A DNA stretch of 64,000 nucleotides from Mycolicibacterium sphagni (GTDB lineage Bacteria; Actinomycetota; Actinomycetes; Mycobacteriales; Mycobacteriaceae), in assembly GCF_013337765.1 (NCBI RefSeq), contig NZ_VBSB01000012.1:124001-188000 (forward strand), in the 5' to 3' direction. Position numbers and translations under genes: made by a program. The notes below the pieces were generated by a model that did no database searches, had not been told where the DNA came from, and saw nothing but the letters and a program-made list of their open reading frames with translations. Shown here piece after piece: positions 36,225 through 45,229 of the stretch (position 1 is the first letter of the stretch; the number at the start of each line of letters is the position of its first letter).

Positions 36225-36267
36225 TCTCCGCGTCGCAGCTACTCCGCCAGAACGTCGGGTTCAATCC

Positions 36268-37125
36268 TCACATTGGTGGTCGTGCCGCCTTCTGCCAGGC
36301 GAGTGGATTCAGTTCGCGGTAAGGGTCGCTGTTTCGGAGTTGGAGGAGGTCGGTGATGGCCTGCTCCAGTGCTTCCTGGGTGTTCTGTTTGATGGTTGCC
36401 ACCCACTTGTCGTTGGCGGTCCGCGCGGGCTTGTCAGTCGGAATCGGTTCGCTGAAGCGCATATACATCCGCTGCGGTCGAGGAATCAGGGTGGGGCCGA
36501 CCCCGCGCATCAGCGGCACGGCCATGTCGGTGCGGCCGGAGAGTCTTTCAGATATCCGCTGGCTCAGGCGTTCCCAGCGGCCGCCGCGCGTCGACAGGCT
36601 CCGGTAAACGTCATCCCCGCCGACGAGAGCGACGGGCACGATCGGATACTGGTACTCCACTGCCAAGCGGGCGAATCCGGCTCGGTCCTGCCAGCGCAAC
36701 GTGTGCTCCTCACCCTTGAACTTGGCAATTTCACGGCCTCCGCCGGGAAACACAAGAATGGGTTCGTTGTGGCGCATTAACTCACCCGCGGTTTCGGGAG
36801 CCCCGACGACAGCGCCTGCGGCGGCGAGCAGATCACCCGGCAAGCCGCGCATCCGGCCGAAGGTGCGGTCGGCCAGCGGTCGCACCCGCATGCCGACCTG
36901 ACGCCGCACGTAGTAGGGAATCATGAGGCCCTCGGCACCGAACTGGGTGTGATTTCCGACCAGCAGGAACCGGCCGTCGGAGGGCAGATTCGACAGGCCT
37001 TCGACGTAGGGACGATAGAGATCCATCAGTGGTGCGGCGCCGTCTGCGAGGGATTCCACGATGCGGCGCAACGTTTGAATCCGACGCGGTTGGTTCATGA
37101 TCTCGTCGATGTTCAACGTAGCCAT
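36268..37125 (-). CDS. Lysophospholipid acyltransferase (PlsC-like)
   Basis: A 285-residue membrane-associated acyltransferase. The active-site block FLLVGNHTQFGAEGLMIPYYV carries the His of the PlsC HX4D motif but with Glu/Gly instead of the Asp, which is common in the mycobacterial DGAT/PAT-like branch. The substrate motif ILVFPGGGREIAKFKGEEHTL (FPEGTR equivalent) and YPIVPVALVGGDDVYR follow. Two bases separate its start from the upstream methyltransferase stop, so the two genes are one operon. It would acylate a glycerol-type or other lipid acceptor; acceptor unknown. The C-terminal part (NTQEALEQAITDLLQLRN) is helical. Confidence 0.83.
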   Translation of the reverse strand: MATLNIDEIMNQPRRIQTLRRIVESLADGAAPLMDLYRPYVEGLSNLPSDGRFLLVGNHTQFGAEGLMIPYYVRRQVGMRVRPLADRTFGRMRGLPGDLLAAAGAVVGAPETAGELMRHNEPILVFPGGGREIAKFKGEEHTLRWQDRAGFARLAVEYQYPIVPVALVGGDDVYRSLSTRGGRWERLSQRISERLSGRTDMAVPLMRGVGPTLIPRPQRMYMRFSEPIPTDKPARTANDKWVATIKQNTQEALEQAITDLLQLRNSDPYRELNPLAWQKAARPPM

Positions 37126-37127
37126 GT

Positions 37128-37955
37128 CTATTCGTGCTCCTCATGTCTTGATGCGCCTGCGGGTGTCGAGTTCGTGTCGGGTCGGGAGAACACCAAACTG
37201 CCCATGTGGGGACCGAACCGCACCGCTGTTGGCAGGAATTCGATGCGCATATGTGGGTCGGCCGCTTTGCCGAGCGCCACGAACGCCGAGCGGCTGTAGA
37301 CGCGCAGACTGCTGATGAAGCCGTCGTGCACGACGTGGCGGAAAGACGGCCGCACTGCGATCGCGATCGTCGCAAGCGGCGCGATCATCAATTGGGTGAG
37401 GATCAGCAGCGGCGGGGACAAACGTTTGATATCGATCACCAAAAATCGTCGACCAACCCGGGTCGCTTCAGCGATCGCGCGCACCGCGACCGACGGCGCC
37501 AAATGATGAAACGCTGCGGCGAACACCACCAGGTCGTAGCTACCGTCGTCGGCGTCTATCGCGCTTGCGTCGACGACCTTGGTGCGAACGCGGGAGTGGG
37601 CGCCCAGGTCCCCGGCCGCGATAGTGGCTACCGAGGTCGGGTCCAGATCGCTGATCGTCACCGTCGCCGTGGGATGCAGCTCCACGATCTTGGCCGACAA
37701 CATGCCGTGTCCGGCGCCGAGTTCGAGGATGCGGGGGTTCGGAATGTCTGATACCACGCCCAGTGCCGTGCGGGCGTTCTCCTCGTGCTGGCCGGTGCGG
37801 GCTCCCACGCGATCCAACGCGCCGATCACCGTCTGCTTGACCTCGTCGGGGACGTCGTAGCGATCGGTGTACTCCAGGACATCAGTCTGCAAGCGACGAT
37901 CCAGCCACGACGCGTTTGGTCCGCCTCGCGGCATGTCCGCGATGGCAGGATCCAT
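37128..37955 (-). CDS. Class I SAM methyltransferase
   Basis: A 275-residue methyltransferase. After a helical leader (LDRRLQTDVLEYTDRYDVPDEVKQTVI), SAM motif I is RILELGAGHGMLSAKI, acidic loop VTISDLDPTSVA, motif II region KVVDASAIDADDGSYDLVVFAAAFHHLAP, then RFLVIDIKRLSPPLL and a hydrophobic stretch (LLILTQLMIAPLATIAIAV) that may contact membrane. It lies directly upstream of the acyltransferase and probably acts on the same lipid. Start chosen at ATG 37955 with GAGGTGAGG just upstream; an ATG six codons earlier is possible. Divergent from a TetR gene across a palindrome. Confidence 0.83.
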   Translation of the reverse strand: MDPAIADMPRGGPNASWLDRRLQTDVLEYTDRYDVPDEVKQTVIGALDRVGARTGQHEENARTALGVVSDIPNPRILELGAGHGMLSAKIVELHPTATVTISDLDPTSVATIAAGDLGAHSRVRTKVVDASAIDADDGSYDLVVFAAAFHHLAPSVAVRAIAEATRVGRRFLVIDIKRLSPPLLILTQLMIAPLATIAIAVRPSFRHVVHDGFISSLRVYSRSAFVALGKAADPHMRIEFLPTAVRFGPHMGSLVFSRPDTNSTPAGASRHEEHE

Positions 37956-38021
37956 CGCCCTCACCTCACCCATCCTGAACTCCTCGTTGTTGTGACATCG
38001 AATGACGGTTCGACAATACCG

Positions 38022-38037
38022 AACGAACTAGTTCGTT
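38022..38037. promoter_or_regulatory. 16-base palindromic operator
   Basis: AACGAACTAGTTCGTT is a perfect palindrome 15 bases before the TetR GTG at 38053 and 67 from the methyltransferase start. A TAAGAT hexamer follows at 38041-38046, so the site overlaps the promoter spacer. Likely operator for the TetR gene and the divergent methyltransferase-acyltransferase pair. Confidence 0.72.
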
Positions 38038-38052
38038 TGTTAAGATTCGGCT

Positions 38053-38622
38053 GTGAGACGAAGAACTGAGCTTCGCGGCGAGATCCTGTCAGCCGCCCGC
38101 GCGGAGTTCGCCCAATATGGGTTGGCCGGCGCCCGCATCGACCGCATCGCGCGCAATGCGCAGGCCAGCAAGGAGCGCCTTTACGCGCATTTCGGCGACA
38201 AGGAAACACTCTTTCGCGAAGTGGTTGCCGACGACACTGCCGAGTTCTTCGCGGCGATCAACCTGCACCACAGCAACATCGCCGAATTTGTCGGGGACGT
38301 CTACGACGTGGCCCGCAATCACCCCGCGCACGTGCGGATGATCACCTGGGCCCGGCTGGAAGGGTTCACCCTGGACGAGCCGACGGCCGACGGCCGACCC
38401 GTTTTCGCCGATACCATCGCTGCGGTCCGAGCTGCCCAGGCCGCCGGTGCTGTGGACCCGTGGTGGGAGCCGGCCACCCTGATCATCATCCTGGTGGGCA
38501 TCGGTCTGGCCTGGGCGAACTCACCCGACCCGAGCTCCGCGGCCGGCGACGGTACTGTCGTCGCGCGCCGCCGGGCCGCGGCGGTCGAGGCTGCCGGTCG
38601 GATCATTGCAACCCGTCGGTGA
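38053..38622 (+). CDS. TetR-family regulator of the methyltransferase-acyltransferase pair
   Basis: A 189-residue TetR protein. HTH about residues 8-52: RGEILSAARAEFAQYGLAG, IDRIARNAQASKERLYAHF, DKETLFREVV. The C-terminal part (HVRMITWARLEGFTLDEPT, ATLIIILVGIGLAWANS) is a TetR_C_33-like domain. It begins with GTG 7 bases after a TAAGAT hexamer, so it may be translated from a leaderless mRNA. The divergent lipid-modifying pair and the palindrome between suggest it represses both directions. The ligand is unknown; an acyl-CoA or lipid would fit. It is followed after 153 bases by an SDR. Confidence 0.87.
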   Translation: MRRRTELRGEILSAARAEFAQYGLAGARIDRIARNAQASKERLYAHFGDKETLFREVVADDTAEFFAAINLHHSNIAEFVGDVYDVARNHPAHVRMITWARLEGFTLDEPTADGRPVFADTIAAVRAAQAAGAVDPWWEPATLIIILVGIGLAWANSPDPSSAAGDGTVVARRRAAAVEAAGRIIATRR

Positions 38623-38775
38623 AGCGAATGCTCAGTAGTATTGGCAGCAGCGCATCACACGGGCGCCTCAGCGCAGGACTGCCACAGGACCTCTTGCGGT
38701 TCAACCACTTTAGTGAGCACCTGTCATCGACCACTGCATCCGCTTGACCCTGGAAAACGAGGAGTACCCAAGGCC

Positions 38776-39726
38776 GTGCACCAAAGAGACGTCGTCGTTC
38801 CCGACTTGGCCGGAAAGCTGATCGTCGTCACCGGCTCGACCTCCGGCGTCGGGCTCGCCCTCGCCGCTCGGTTCTCCGCCGCGGGCGCCGAAGTGGTCAT
38901 GGCGATCCGCAACCGGGCCAAGGGTGAACGCGCGCTGTCGCAAATCCGCGCGAGGACTCCGGATGCCGCGGTGAACATCAAACGCCTCGACCTTGCGTCG
39001 CTAGACAGCGTCGCTGCGCTGGGTGAGGAGCTCACCGCCGAAGGCAAACCTATCGACATCCTGATCAACAATGCCGCCGTAATCGCACCGATGAAGCGCG
39101 ATACCACCATCGACGGATTCGAAATGCAGTTCGGCACCAACCATCTCGGGCACTTCGCGCTCACCGCGCACCTGCTGCCGCTCCTGCGGGCGGCCCCCTC
39201 ACCTCGCGTCGTCACCATCAGCGCAATGGCCGCCCGCAACGCGCGCATCCACTTCGACGACCTGCAGTTCGAGACAAACTATAAACCCATGCAGGCCTAC
39301 GGCCAGTCGAAGCTGGCAAATCTGATCTTCGCCCGCGAGCTCGAACGGCGAAGCCACGACGGCGAATGGGGCGTGATGTCCAACTCCGCACACCCGGGCA
39401 TGGCAAAGCTCAACTCCCCCAAGGCCACAGAAGCAGGCGAGAAAGCCCAGGTTTCTCGTCCTGAACGGTTCATCAGGCTCACCCAACGGCTACTGCCCTT
39501 CATGTGGCAGGAAATAGAACAAGCCATCGAACCCACCCTCTACGCAGCTACCTCGCCCCAGGCCGAAGGCGCCGCCCTGTATACCCCGCGCGGATTTCTC
39601 GAGGCCGCCGGCGGAGGCGTGCGCCAAGCCGCCATCCCAGATCAAGCCCAAAACGAGGCAGCCGCTCACTGGCTATGGGAGATCTCCGAACACCTCACCG
39701 GCACAAAGTATCCCGCAATGCAGTGA
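38776..39726 (+). CDS. SDR, retinol-dehydrogenase-like
   Basis: A 316-residue SDR of the atypical retinol dehydrogenase/WW-oxidoreductase group. [12 protein letters not shown] (residues about 20-31) binds the nucleotide and AIRNRAKG favours [47 protein letters not shown] with the Ser, and [18 protein letters not shown] with the Tyr/Lys are all present. The C-terminal extension with [19 protein letters not shown] typical of this group. GTG start, GGAG 12 bases upstream. Positioned after the TetR gene and before fadE22; it reduces or oxidises a hydrophobic ketone/alcohol, substrate unknown. Confidence 0.87.
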   Translation: MHQRDVVVPDLAGKLIVVTGSTSGVGLALAARFSAAGAEVVMAIRNRAKGERALSQIRARTPDAAVNIKRLDLASLDSVAALGEELTAEGKPIDILINNAAVIAPMKRDTTIDGFEMQFGTNHLGHFALTAHLLPLLRAAPSPRVVTISAMAARNARIHFDDLQFETNYKPMQAYGQSKLANLIFARELERRSHDGEWGVMSNSAHPGMAKLNSPKATEAGEKAQVSRPERFIRLTQRLLPFMWQEIEQAIEPTLYAATSPQAEGAALYTPRGFLEAAGGGVRQAAIPDQAQNEAAAHWLWEISEHLTGTKYPAMQ

Positions 39727-39872
39727 GCGCCGCCGAGAGCGCGGTTGCGGCGACGGCGTGGGTGACGCCGAAAGTGGGCGGACACCGCTTCGCCGCCGAT
39801 TAATTGGCCTTTGCCACACAGGACATGGTAAGGCATTAGAGGAACAGGCACCGCCGCCTCGAGGAGGACCCG

Positions 39873-42038
39873 ATGGGTATCGCACTGACCGACGACCACC
39901 GTGAACTCAGCGAGGTGGCGCGCTCGTTCCTTGCCGCGCAGAAGGCCAGGGCGGTGACACGGGACCTCCTCGCCGACGATGCCGAGGAGACTCGTCCGCC
40001 GTTCTGGTCGGAGCTTGCCGAGCTGGGTTGGCTCGGGCTCCATGTCGACGAGCATTACGGCGGTTCGGGTTTCGGGCTGCCGGAACTGGTGGTGGTCATC
40101 GACGAGCTCGGCCGCGCGATCGCGCCGGGCCTGTTCGTGCCGACCGTCGTCGCCTCCGCCCTGGTGTCCGCCGCCGGCAGCGACGAGCAGAAGGCTCGTC
40201 TGCTTCCCGGTCTGGTGGACGGATCAGTCACGGCGGCAATCGGATTCGGCGGCGCTGTCACGGTGACCGGCGAGACCGCCAGTGGTGACGCCGGTGTGGT
40301 GCTCGGCGCCGGACTGGCCGACCTCTTGGTGCTGATCTCCGGCGACGACGTGCTGCTGGTAGAGCGTGGCGCCGACGGGGTGTCGGTCGAGGTGCCAGGG
40401 AGCCTGGACCGGGCGCGGCGGTCCGGCCGGGTGTCACTGCGCGATGTCGCGGTGGCGGGCAACGTGTTGACCGGAGCGGGTGCGGTGGCAGTTGCCTTGG
40501 CCCGCACACTGTTTGGCGCCGAGGCGGCCGGTGGGGCGTCCGACTGCGTGGACACCGCGGTCGAATACGCCAAGGTGCGTGAGCAATTCGGCCGCACCAT
40601 CGCGACCTTCCAAGCGGTCAAGCATCACTGCGCCAACATGATCGTGGCCTCGGAGTCGGCGGTTGCCGTCGTGTGGGATGCCGCCCGCGCGTTCGGCGAC
40701 GATCAGAAGCAGTTCGAACTGGTCGCGGCCGCCGCGGCCGCATTGGCGTTCCCGGCCTATGTCGGCAACGCGGAGTTGAACATTCAGGTGCACGGCGGGA
40801 TCGGGTTCACCTGGGAGCATGACGCGCATCTGCATCTGCGGCGCGCGCTGACCGTGCAGGCGCTGCTCGGCGGGGACGGCCCGGTCACCGACGTGTTCGC
40901 CCTGACCGAGTCCGGCGTCAGTAGGGCCAACAGCCTTGACCTGCCGGCCGAGGCCGATGAGCTGCGCATCCAGATCCGCGCCGACGCCGTCGAACTCGCC
41001 AAGCTTGACGAGAAGGCGCAACTCGACGAGCTGATCGCGACCGGCTACATCATGCCGCACTGGCCCAAACCGTGGGGCCGCGCGGCAGGTGCCGTCGAGC
41101 AGCTGCTGATCGAAGAGGAGTTCGCCGCCGCCGGTGTCAAGCGGCCCGACTATGGCATCACCGGCTGGGTGATCCTGACCCTGATCCAGCACGGAACCCC
41201 CTCGCAGATCGAGCGTTTCGTCGAGAAGGCGTTGCGCAAGGACGAGATCTGGAGCCAGCTGTTCTCCGAGCCGTCGGCCGGTTCAGACGCCGCGGCGGTC
41301 AAGACTCGCGCCACCCGGGTGGACGGCGGCTGGAAGATCACCGGGCAGAAGGTGTGGACCAGCGGGGCGCACTACTCGAAGCGCGGCCTGGCCACCGTCC
41401 GCACCGACTTCGACGTACCCAAGCACGCCGGCATCACGACGGTGATCCTGGACATGGAGGCGCCCGGCGTCGAGGTGCGGCCGCTGCGCCAGATCACCGG
41501 CGGCGCCGACTTCAACGAAGTGTTCTTCAACGACGTGTTCGTCCCCGACGAGGACGTCGTGGGGGAGCCGAACGCGGGCTGGACCGTCGCGCGCGCCACG
41601 CTCGGCAATGAGCGGGTCAGCATCGGCGGCGGCGCCGGCACCATCGCACCCGCGGCGGCGTGGCTCGTCTCGCTGGCCACGAGGTACGGCGACCGGCACG
41701 CCGGCGCGGTGCAGTGGGTCGGCAAGTTCCTCGCCAGAGATCAAGCGCTGCGACTGCTGAACCTGCGCCGGGTGGTCCGTGCGCTCGAGGGCGCCGGCCC
41801 CGGGCCGGAAGGCAACATCACCAAACTCATCCTGGCCGAGCAGTTCCAGGAGCAGGGCACGATCGCCGCGGCGCTGGTCGGTCCGGACGTCGCACTCGAC
41901 GGCGGCGAGGGTGAAATGGCGGGCCGGACGGCGCTCGGATCCCGCGCGCTGTCGATCGCCGGCGGTACCTCGGAGATCACCCGCAACCAGATCGCCGAGC
42001 GCATCCTCGGTATGCCGCGTGACCCGCTGATCAAGTAA
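39873..42038 (+). CDS. fadE22: Two-domain acyl-CoA dehydrogenase FadE22
   Basis: A 721-residue fusion of two acyl-CoA dehydrogenase halves. Domain 1 (about 1-340) has WLGLHVDEHYGGSGFGLPELVVV and YAKVREQFGRTIATFQAVKHHCAN and IQVHGGIGFTWEHDAHLHLRRA. Domain 2 (about 350-721) has FSEPSAGSDAAAVKTRATRV, WTSGAHYSKRG, and the C-terminal SIAGGTSEITRNQIAERILG FAD loop. The fused form combines on one chain what the FadE pair at 24-26 kb does with two. Length matches M. tuberculosis FadE22 (Rv3061c, 721 residues by recall), and ligB/cstA upstream and cyp136 downstream agree with that locus. Substrate unproven; probably a long or branched acyl-CoA. Confidence 0.85.
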   Translation: MGIALTDDHRELSEVARSFLAAQKARAVTRDLLADDAEETRPPFWSELAELGWLGLHVDEHYGGSGFGLPELVVVIDELGRAIAPGLFVPTVVASALVSAAGSDEQKARLLPGLVDGSVTAAIGFGGAVTVTGETASGDAGVVLGAGLADLLVLISGDDVLLVERGADGVSVEVPGSLDRARRSGRVSLRDVAVAGNVLTGAGAVAVALARTLFGAEAAGGASDCVDTAVEYAKVREQFGRTIATFQAVKHHCANMIVASESAVAVVWDAARAFGDDQKQFELVAAAAAALAFPAYVGNAELNIQVHGGIGFTWEHDAHLHLRRALTVQALLGGDGPVTDVFALTESGVSRANSLDLPAEADELRIQIRADAVELAKLDEKAQLDELIATGYIMPHWPKPWGRAAGAVEQLLIEEEFAAAGVKRPDYGITGWVILTLIQHGTPSQIERFVEKALRKDEIWSQLFSEPSAGSDAAAVKTRATRVDGGWKITGQKVWTSGAHYSKRGLATVRTDFDVPKHAGITTVILDMEAPGVEVRPLRQITGGADFNEVFFNDVFVPDEDVVGEPNAGWTVARATLGNERVSIGGGAGTIAPAAAWLVSLATRYGDRHAGAVQWVGKFLARDQALRLLNLRRVVRALEGAGPGPEGNITKLILAEQFQEQGTIAAALVGPDVALDGGEGEMAGRTALGSRALSIAGGTSEITRNQIAERILGMPRDPLIK

Positions 42039-42119
42039 CTCACACAGGTTTGCGCCGTTGGCAAACCGTTCTCGAGCTATATACCGCAGGCGCGGCGGTT
42101 ATTGGCTAATCTTTCGGCC

Positions 42120-43469
42120 ATGCGAACCAAAGGTCTAGTACTGGCTGCGCTCGTCGTCGTCCTGGTGGCCTGCGGAGGGCCCAAGCCCATCGTGCCCGCA
42201 CCGAAGTCGAACATCGCCAATTCGACCGGCGGTGAGATCAAGATCAGCGGCGATTCGTCCGCGGAGGTCAACAAGCTGGCGATCCAGGCGATCGCGGACC
42301 TGCAGAAATACTGGGCCGAGGAGTATCCGAAGCTCTACGGCAGCGACTACAAGCCGGTGGAGGGTGGCTTCTTCGCGGTCGTCCCGAAATCCGGGGATCT
42401 GCCGCCGTGCGCCCAGAGCATCGACGACATCACCAATAACGCGTTCTATTGCGCCAGCAAGGACGTGGTGGCCTGGGACTCCGCGGGGCTGCTCCCCGAC
42501 TTGCAGTCCAAGTTCGGTGATTTCGTCGTCCCGATCGTGCTGGCTCACGAGTGGGGACACGCCATTCAGGCCCGGTCCAACTTCACCGCCCGCACCGTGA
42601 CCAAGGAACTGCAAGCGGACTGCTTCGCAGGCGGCTGGGCGAAACATGCCAAGGACTCGGGGTTATACAAGGTCAACGCAGCCGAGATGGACAACGCCCT
42701 GGCGGGCATCATGGAACTGCGGGACTCCCCGGGCACGAGCAAGATCGACACGTCGGCACATGGCAGTGGTTTCGACCGGGTCAGCGCGTTCCAGGACGGC
42801 TACGACAACGGGCCTACCGCATGCAAGGAGTACCGCGACGACAACCCGGTGGTCGTCGAGCTTCCGTTCCAGAACGCCGAAGACGAGGCCGCCGGTGGCG
42901 ACATGCCGTACGACGCGATGGTCAACGACGTGCCCTACGACATCGAGGACTACTGGGCGCATGTGTATCCGGAGCTGACCAATGGCGAGGCCTGGGTGCC
43001 GGTGAAGGGTCTGGAACCGTTCGATCCGTCGAACCCGCCGATGTGCGGCAACACGCGCGCTGAAGGCTATGCGCTGTTCTATTGCGTCCCAGACGATTAC
43101 ATCGGGTGGGACAACGTCGACGCGATGCCGACGGTATACCGCAAGGGCGGCGATTTCGCGGTCGCGACCTTGCTGGCCACCCAGTTCGGACTAGCCGCGA
43201 TGACCAGGGCCAACGACAAGTCCGACGACAAGACCCAGTCGTTGCGCGGCGACTGCTTCGCCGGGGCGTACACGGCGAGCGTCCTGCTGCAGAACCGTAA
43301 GGACACCAGCAGCTTCGGCATCTCACCCGGCGACCTCGACGAGGCCATCACCGCCCTGTTGGTCTTCCGCGGTGACGGTGACGTCGAGCGGCAGGGCGCC
43401 GGCTTTGAACGAATCCGGCACTACCGCAACGGTGTCCTCAACGGCGCCGAAGCCTGCCTGAAGGACTGA
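42120..43469 (+). CDS. Neutral zinc metallopeptidase lipoprotein with a duplicated, inactive second half
   Basis: A 449-residue exported protein. A lipobox (LVAC, Cys18) suits lipid anchoring. The first half, 50-230, carries YWAEEYPKLYG, FYCASKDVVAWD, the zinc motif HEWGH (143-147) and ELQADCFAGGW. The second half, 280-440, repeats the same architecture: YWAHVYPELTNG, FYCVPDDYIGWD, RGDCFAGAY, but the zinc motif is TQFGL. So one catalytic unit and one decayed copy are fused. Family: putative neutral zinc metallopeptidases. I used the ATG at 42120; TAATCT lies 7 bases upstream, consistent with a leaderless mRNA. The substrate in the envelope is unknown. Confidence 0.85.
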   Translation: MRTKGLVLAALVVVLVACGGPKPIVPAPKSNIANSTGGEIKISGDSSAEVNKLAIQAIADLQKYWAEEYPKLYGSDYKPVEGGFFAVVPKSGDLPPCAQSIDDITNNAFYCASKDVVAWDSAGLLPDLQSKFGDFVVPIVLAHEWGHAIQARSNFTARTVTKELQADCFAGGWAKHAKDSGLYKVNAAEMDNALAGIMELRDSPGTSKIDTSAHGSGFDRVSAFQDGYDNGPTACKEYRDDNPVVVELPFQNAEDEAAGGDMPYDAMVNDVPYDIEDYWAHVYPELTNGEAWVPVKGLEPFDPSNPPMCGNTRAEGYALFYCVPDDYIGWDNVDAMPTVYRKGGDFAVATLLATQFGLAAMTRANDKSDDKTQSLRGDCFAGAYTASVLLQNRKDTSSFGISPGDLDEAITALLVFRGDGDVERQGAGFERIRHYRNGVLNGAEACLKD

Positions 43470-43574
43470 GTCGGGCCCGGCTGTTCGGCCGCGCGGCGCG
43501 TCGAGATCTGCCTGGTGGTCGTTCCTATGGCCCGATCACGACCGTGAGGGCGATTTCGCGAGGCTCTCCCAGCG

Positions 43575-44000
43575 TCAGTGCCGCGGAAACAGCTGCGGAA
43601 ACATATCGTGAAGTCGTTGCCGCACACTGGGTTCGCGCTTCGGCGCGGCGGACGTGGGCGCTGGCGCGGCCGGCGGCGGCGCGAGAGTGGAGGCGACGGC
43701 CGTCACGCTCCATGACGTTGGCGGCTGCGCCGATGGTGCGGGGACCGACGTGCTGTGGTTCACCGGCACCGGCGCGATCGACGTTGTGGCGGTTGCCGAT
43801 GGGTGAGGCTGCCCGACGGGACGAGACGACTCGTGGGACACCGTGACGACGGCGAACACGAGTACACCGAGCACCAGCACGCCGAGGGCGCCCAAGATCG
43901 TCGAGACCCAGCCGCGACCGGCGTGGGGCCGATCACCGCGGGGCAGCGGCATCGTGGCGGGAGCGTCGACGGCGACGTCCGGCCGTGTTGTGGCGTTCAT
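43575..44000 (-). CDS. Single-pass membrane protein with Pro/Ala/Ser-rich external tail
   Basis: A 141-residue protein: cytosolic N terminus (about 30 residues), one transmembrane helix WVSTILGALGVLVLGVLVFAVV, a Pro/Ser/Thr/Ala linker (APVPVNHSTSVPAPSAQPP) of about 60 residues, and a basic C terminus SVRQRLHDMFPQLFPRH. The composition suits a tail crossing the periplasm or cell wall. No domain is recognised. Divergent from the epimerase gene at 44113. Codon bias fits coding on this strand. Could be a partner of an envelope protein; no evidence for one. Confidence 0.7.
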   Translation of the reverse strand: MNATTRPDVAVDAPATMPLPRGDRPHAGRGWVSTILGALGVLVLGVLVFAVVTVSHESSRPVGQPHPSATATTSIAPVPVNHSTSVPAPSAQPPTSWSVTAVASTLAPPPAAPAPTSAAPKREPSVRQRLHDMFPQLFPRH

Positions 44001-44112
44001 CGACCTGGCTTGACCTCCGGATTTTCCAGTTCGCCAGCTGATAGTAGTGACGCTGCCCGAAAAATAGCTGTGAACACATCGGCGATCTTGTCTTCCCTGC
44101 TCGTCATCGTGC

Positions 44113-45144
44113 ATGCTGCGGGGCGTGGCAGGCACCGACAAACTAGTTCTGGGCGCGAGCGGCTTCCTCGGCTCGCATGTGACACGACAGCTGGTCGAGC
44201 GCGGTGAGACGGTCCGGGTCATGCTGCGCCCCAGCAGCTCGACCCGTGGGATCGACGACCTGCCGGTGCAGAAGTTCTACGGCGATATCTTCGCCGACGC
44301 CGCCCTCAAGGAAGCGATGGACGGCTGCGACGTCGTCTTCTATTGCGTCGTCGACACCCGCGCCAATCTGCGCGACCCGGCACCGCTCTACCGAACCAAC
44401 GTCGACGGGCTGCGGCACGTCCTGGACGCCGCTGCGGACGCCGGCCTACGCAAGTTCGTGTTCACCAGCACCATCGGGACGATCGGGCTCGGTACCGGCG
44501 GAGTCGTCGATGAGGACACCCCGTTCAACTGGGGGAGCAAGGCCGGTGGCTATATCGGCTCGCGGGTCGCGGCCGAGAAGCTGGTGCTGGACTACAGCCG
44601 CGACAAGGGACTGCCTGCGGTGGCCCTGTGCGTGTCCAACACCTACGGCGCACGCGACTGGCAGCCGACCCCGCACGGCTCCCTGGTCGCCGCCGCGGCG
44701 GCCGGCAAGCTGCCGATCTACATGGCCGGGATGGCCACCGAGGTGGTGGGCATCGAGGACGCCGCCCTGGCGCTGGTGCTGGCCGCCGATCACGGCCGGG
44801 TCGGGGAGCGTTACATCATCTCCGAGCGCTACCTGCCCTACCGGGAGCTCTATGAGACCGCGGCACGCGCGGCCGGCCGGCCGGCGCCCCGCTGGGGCAT
44901 CCCGAAGCCGGTGATGAAAGGGATCGGCGTCCTGGGCGGGATCGCCGCCGCGGTGACGCGGCGCGACCTGCCGCTGAACCCCACCACGGTGCGGCTGATG
45001 GACATCATGGCGCCGATGGATCACGGAAAGGCGGTCCGCGAATTGGGCTGGCAGCCGCGTGACGTCCACGAGTCGATCGCCGACGCGGTCGCGTTCTTCG
45101 ATCAACGCCGACGCGACCGTGGCGAGTTTGCCCGCGATCACTGA
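44113..45144 (+). CDS. NAD-dependent epimerase/3-beta-HSD-family oxidoreductase
   Basis: A 343-residue extended SDR. The glycine motif LGASGFLGSHVTRQL is at 13-27. It has GDIFADAALKEAMDGCDVVFYCV, NVDGLRHVLDAAADAGLRKFVFTSTIGTIG with the Ser/Thr, and YIGSRVAAEKLVLDY, where Tyr is replaced by... the YxxxK alignment gives Ser-Arg-Val-Ala-Ala-Glu-Lys, so the usual YxxxK is not obvious. Similar proteins are annotated as dihydroflavonol reductase-like or 3-beta-hydroxysteroid dehydrogenases in mycobacteria. GTG at 44125 is an alternative start. Followed after 85 bases by the signalling phosphatase. Substrate unknown. Confidence 0.82.
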   Translation: MLRGVAGTDKLVLGASGFLGSHVTRQLVERGETVRVMLRPSSSTRGIDDLPVQKFYGDIFADAALKEAMDGCDVVFYCVVDTRANLRDPAPLYRTNVDGLRHVLDAAADAGLRKFVFTSTIGTIGLGTGGVVDEDTPFNWGSKAGGYIGSRVAAEKLVLDYSRDKGLPAVALCVSNTYGARDWQPTPHGSLVAAAAAGKLPIYMAGMATEVVGIEDAALALVLAADHGRVGERYIISERYLPYRELYETAARAAGRPAPRWGIPKPVMKGIGVLGGIAAAVTRRDLPLNPTTVRLMDIMAPMDHGKAVRELGWQPRDVHESIADAVAFFDQRRRDRGEFARDH

Positions 45145-45229
45145 GAAGGCCGACCGGTTGAGCGGCGGATGACTACGCTCGTCACGTGCGCGCGGGCCGG
45201 TTCATCCACCGATCACGTGGACGGACCGC

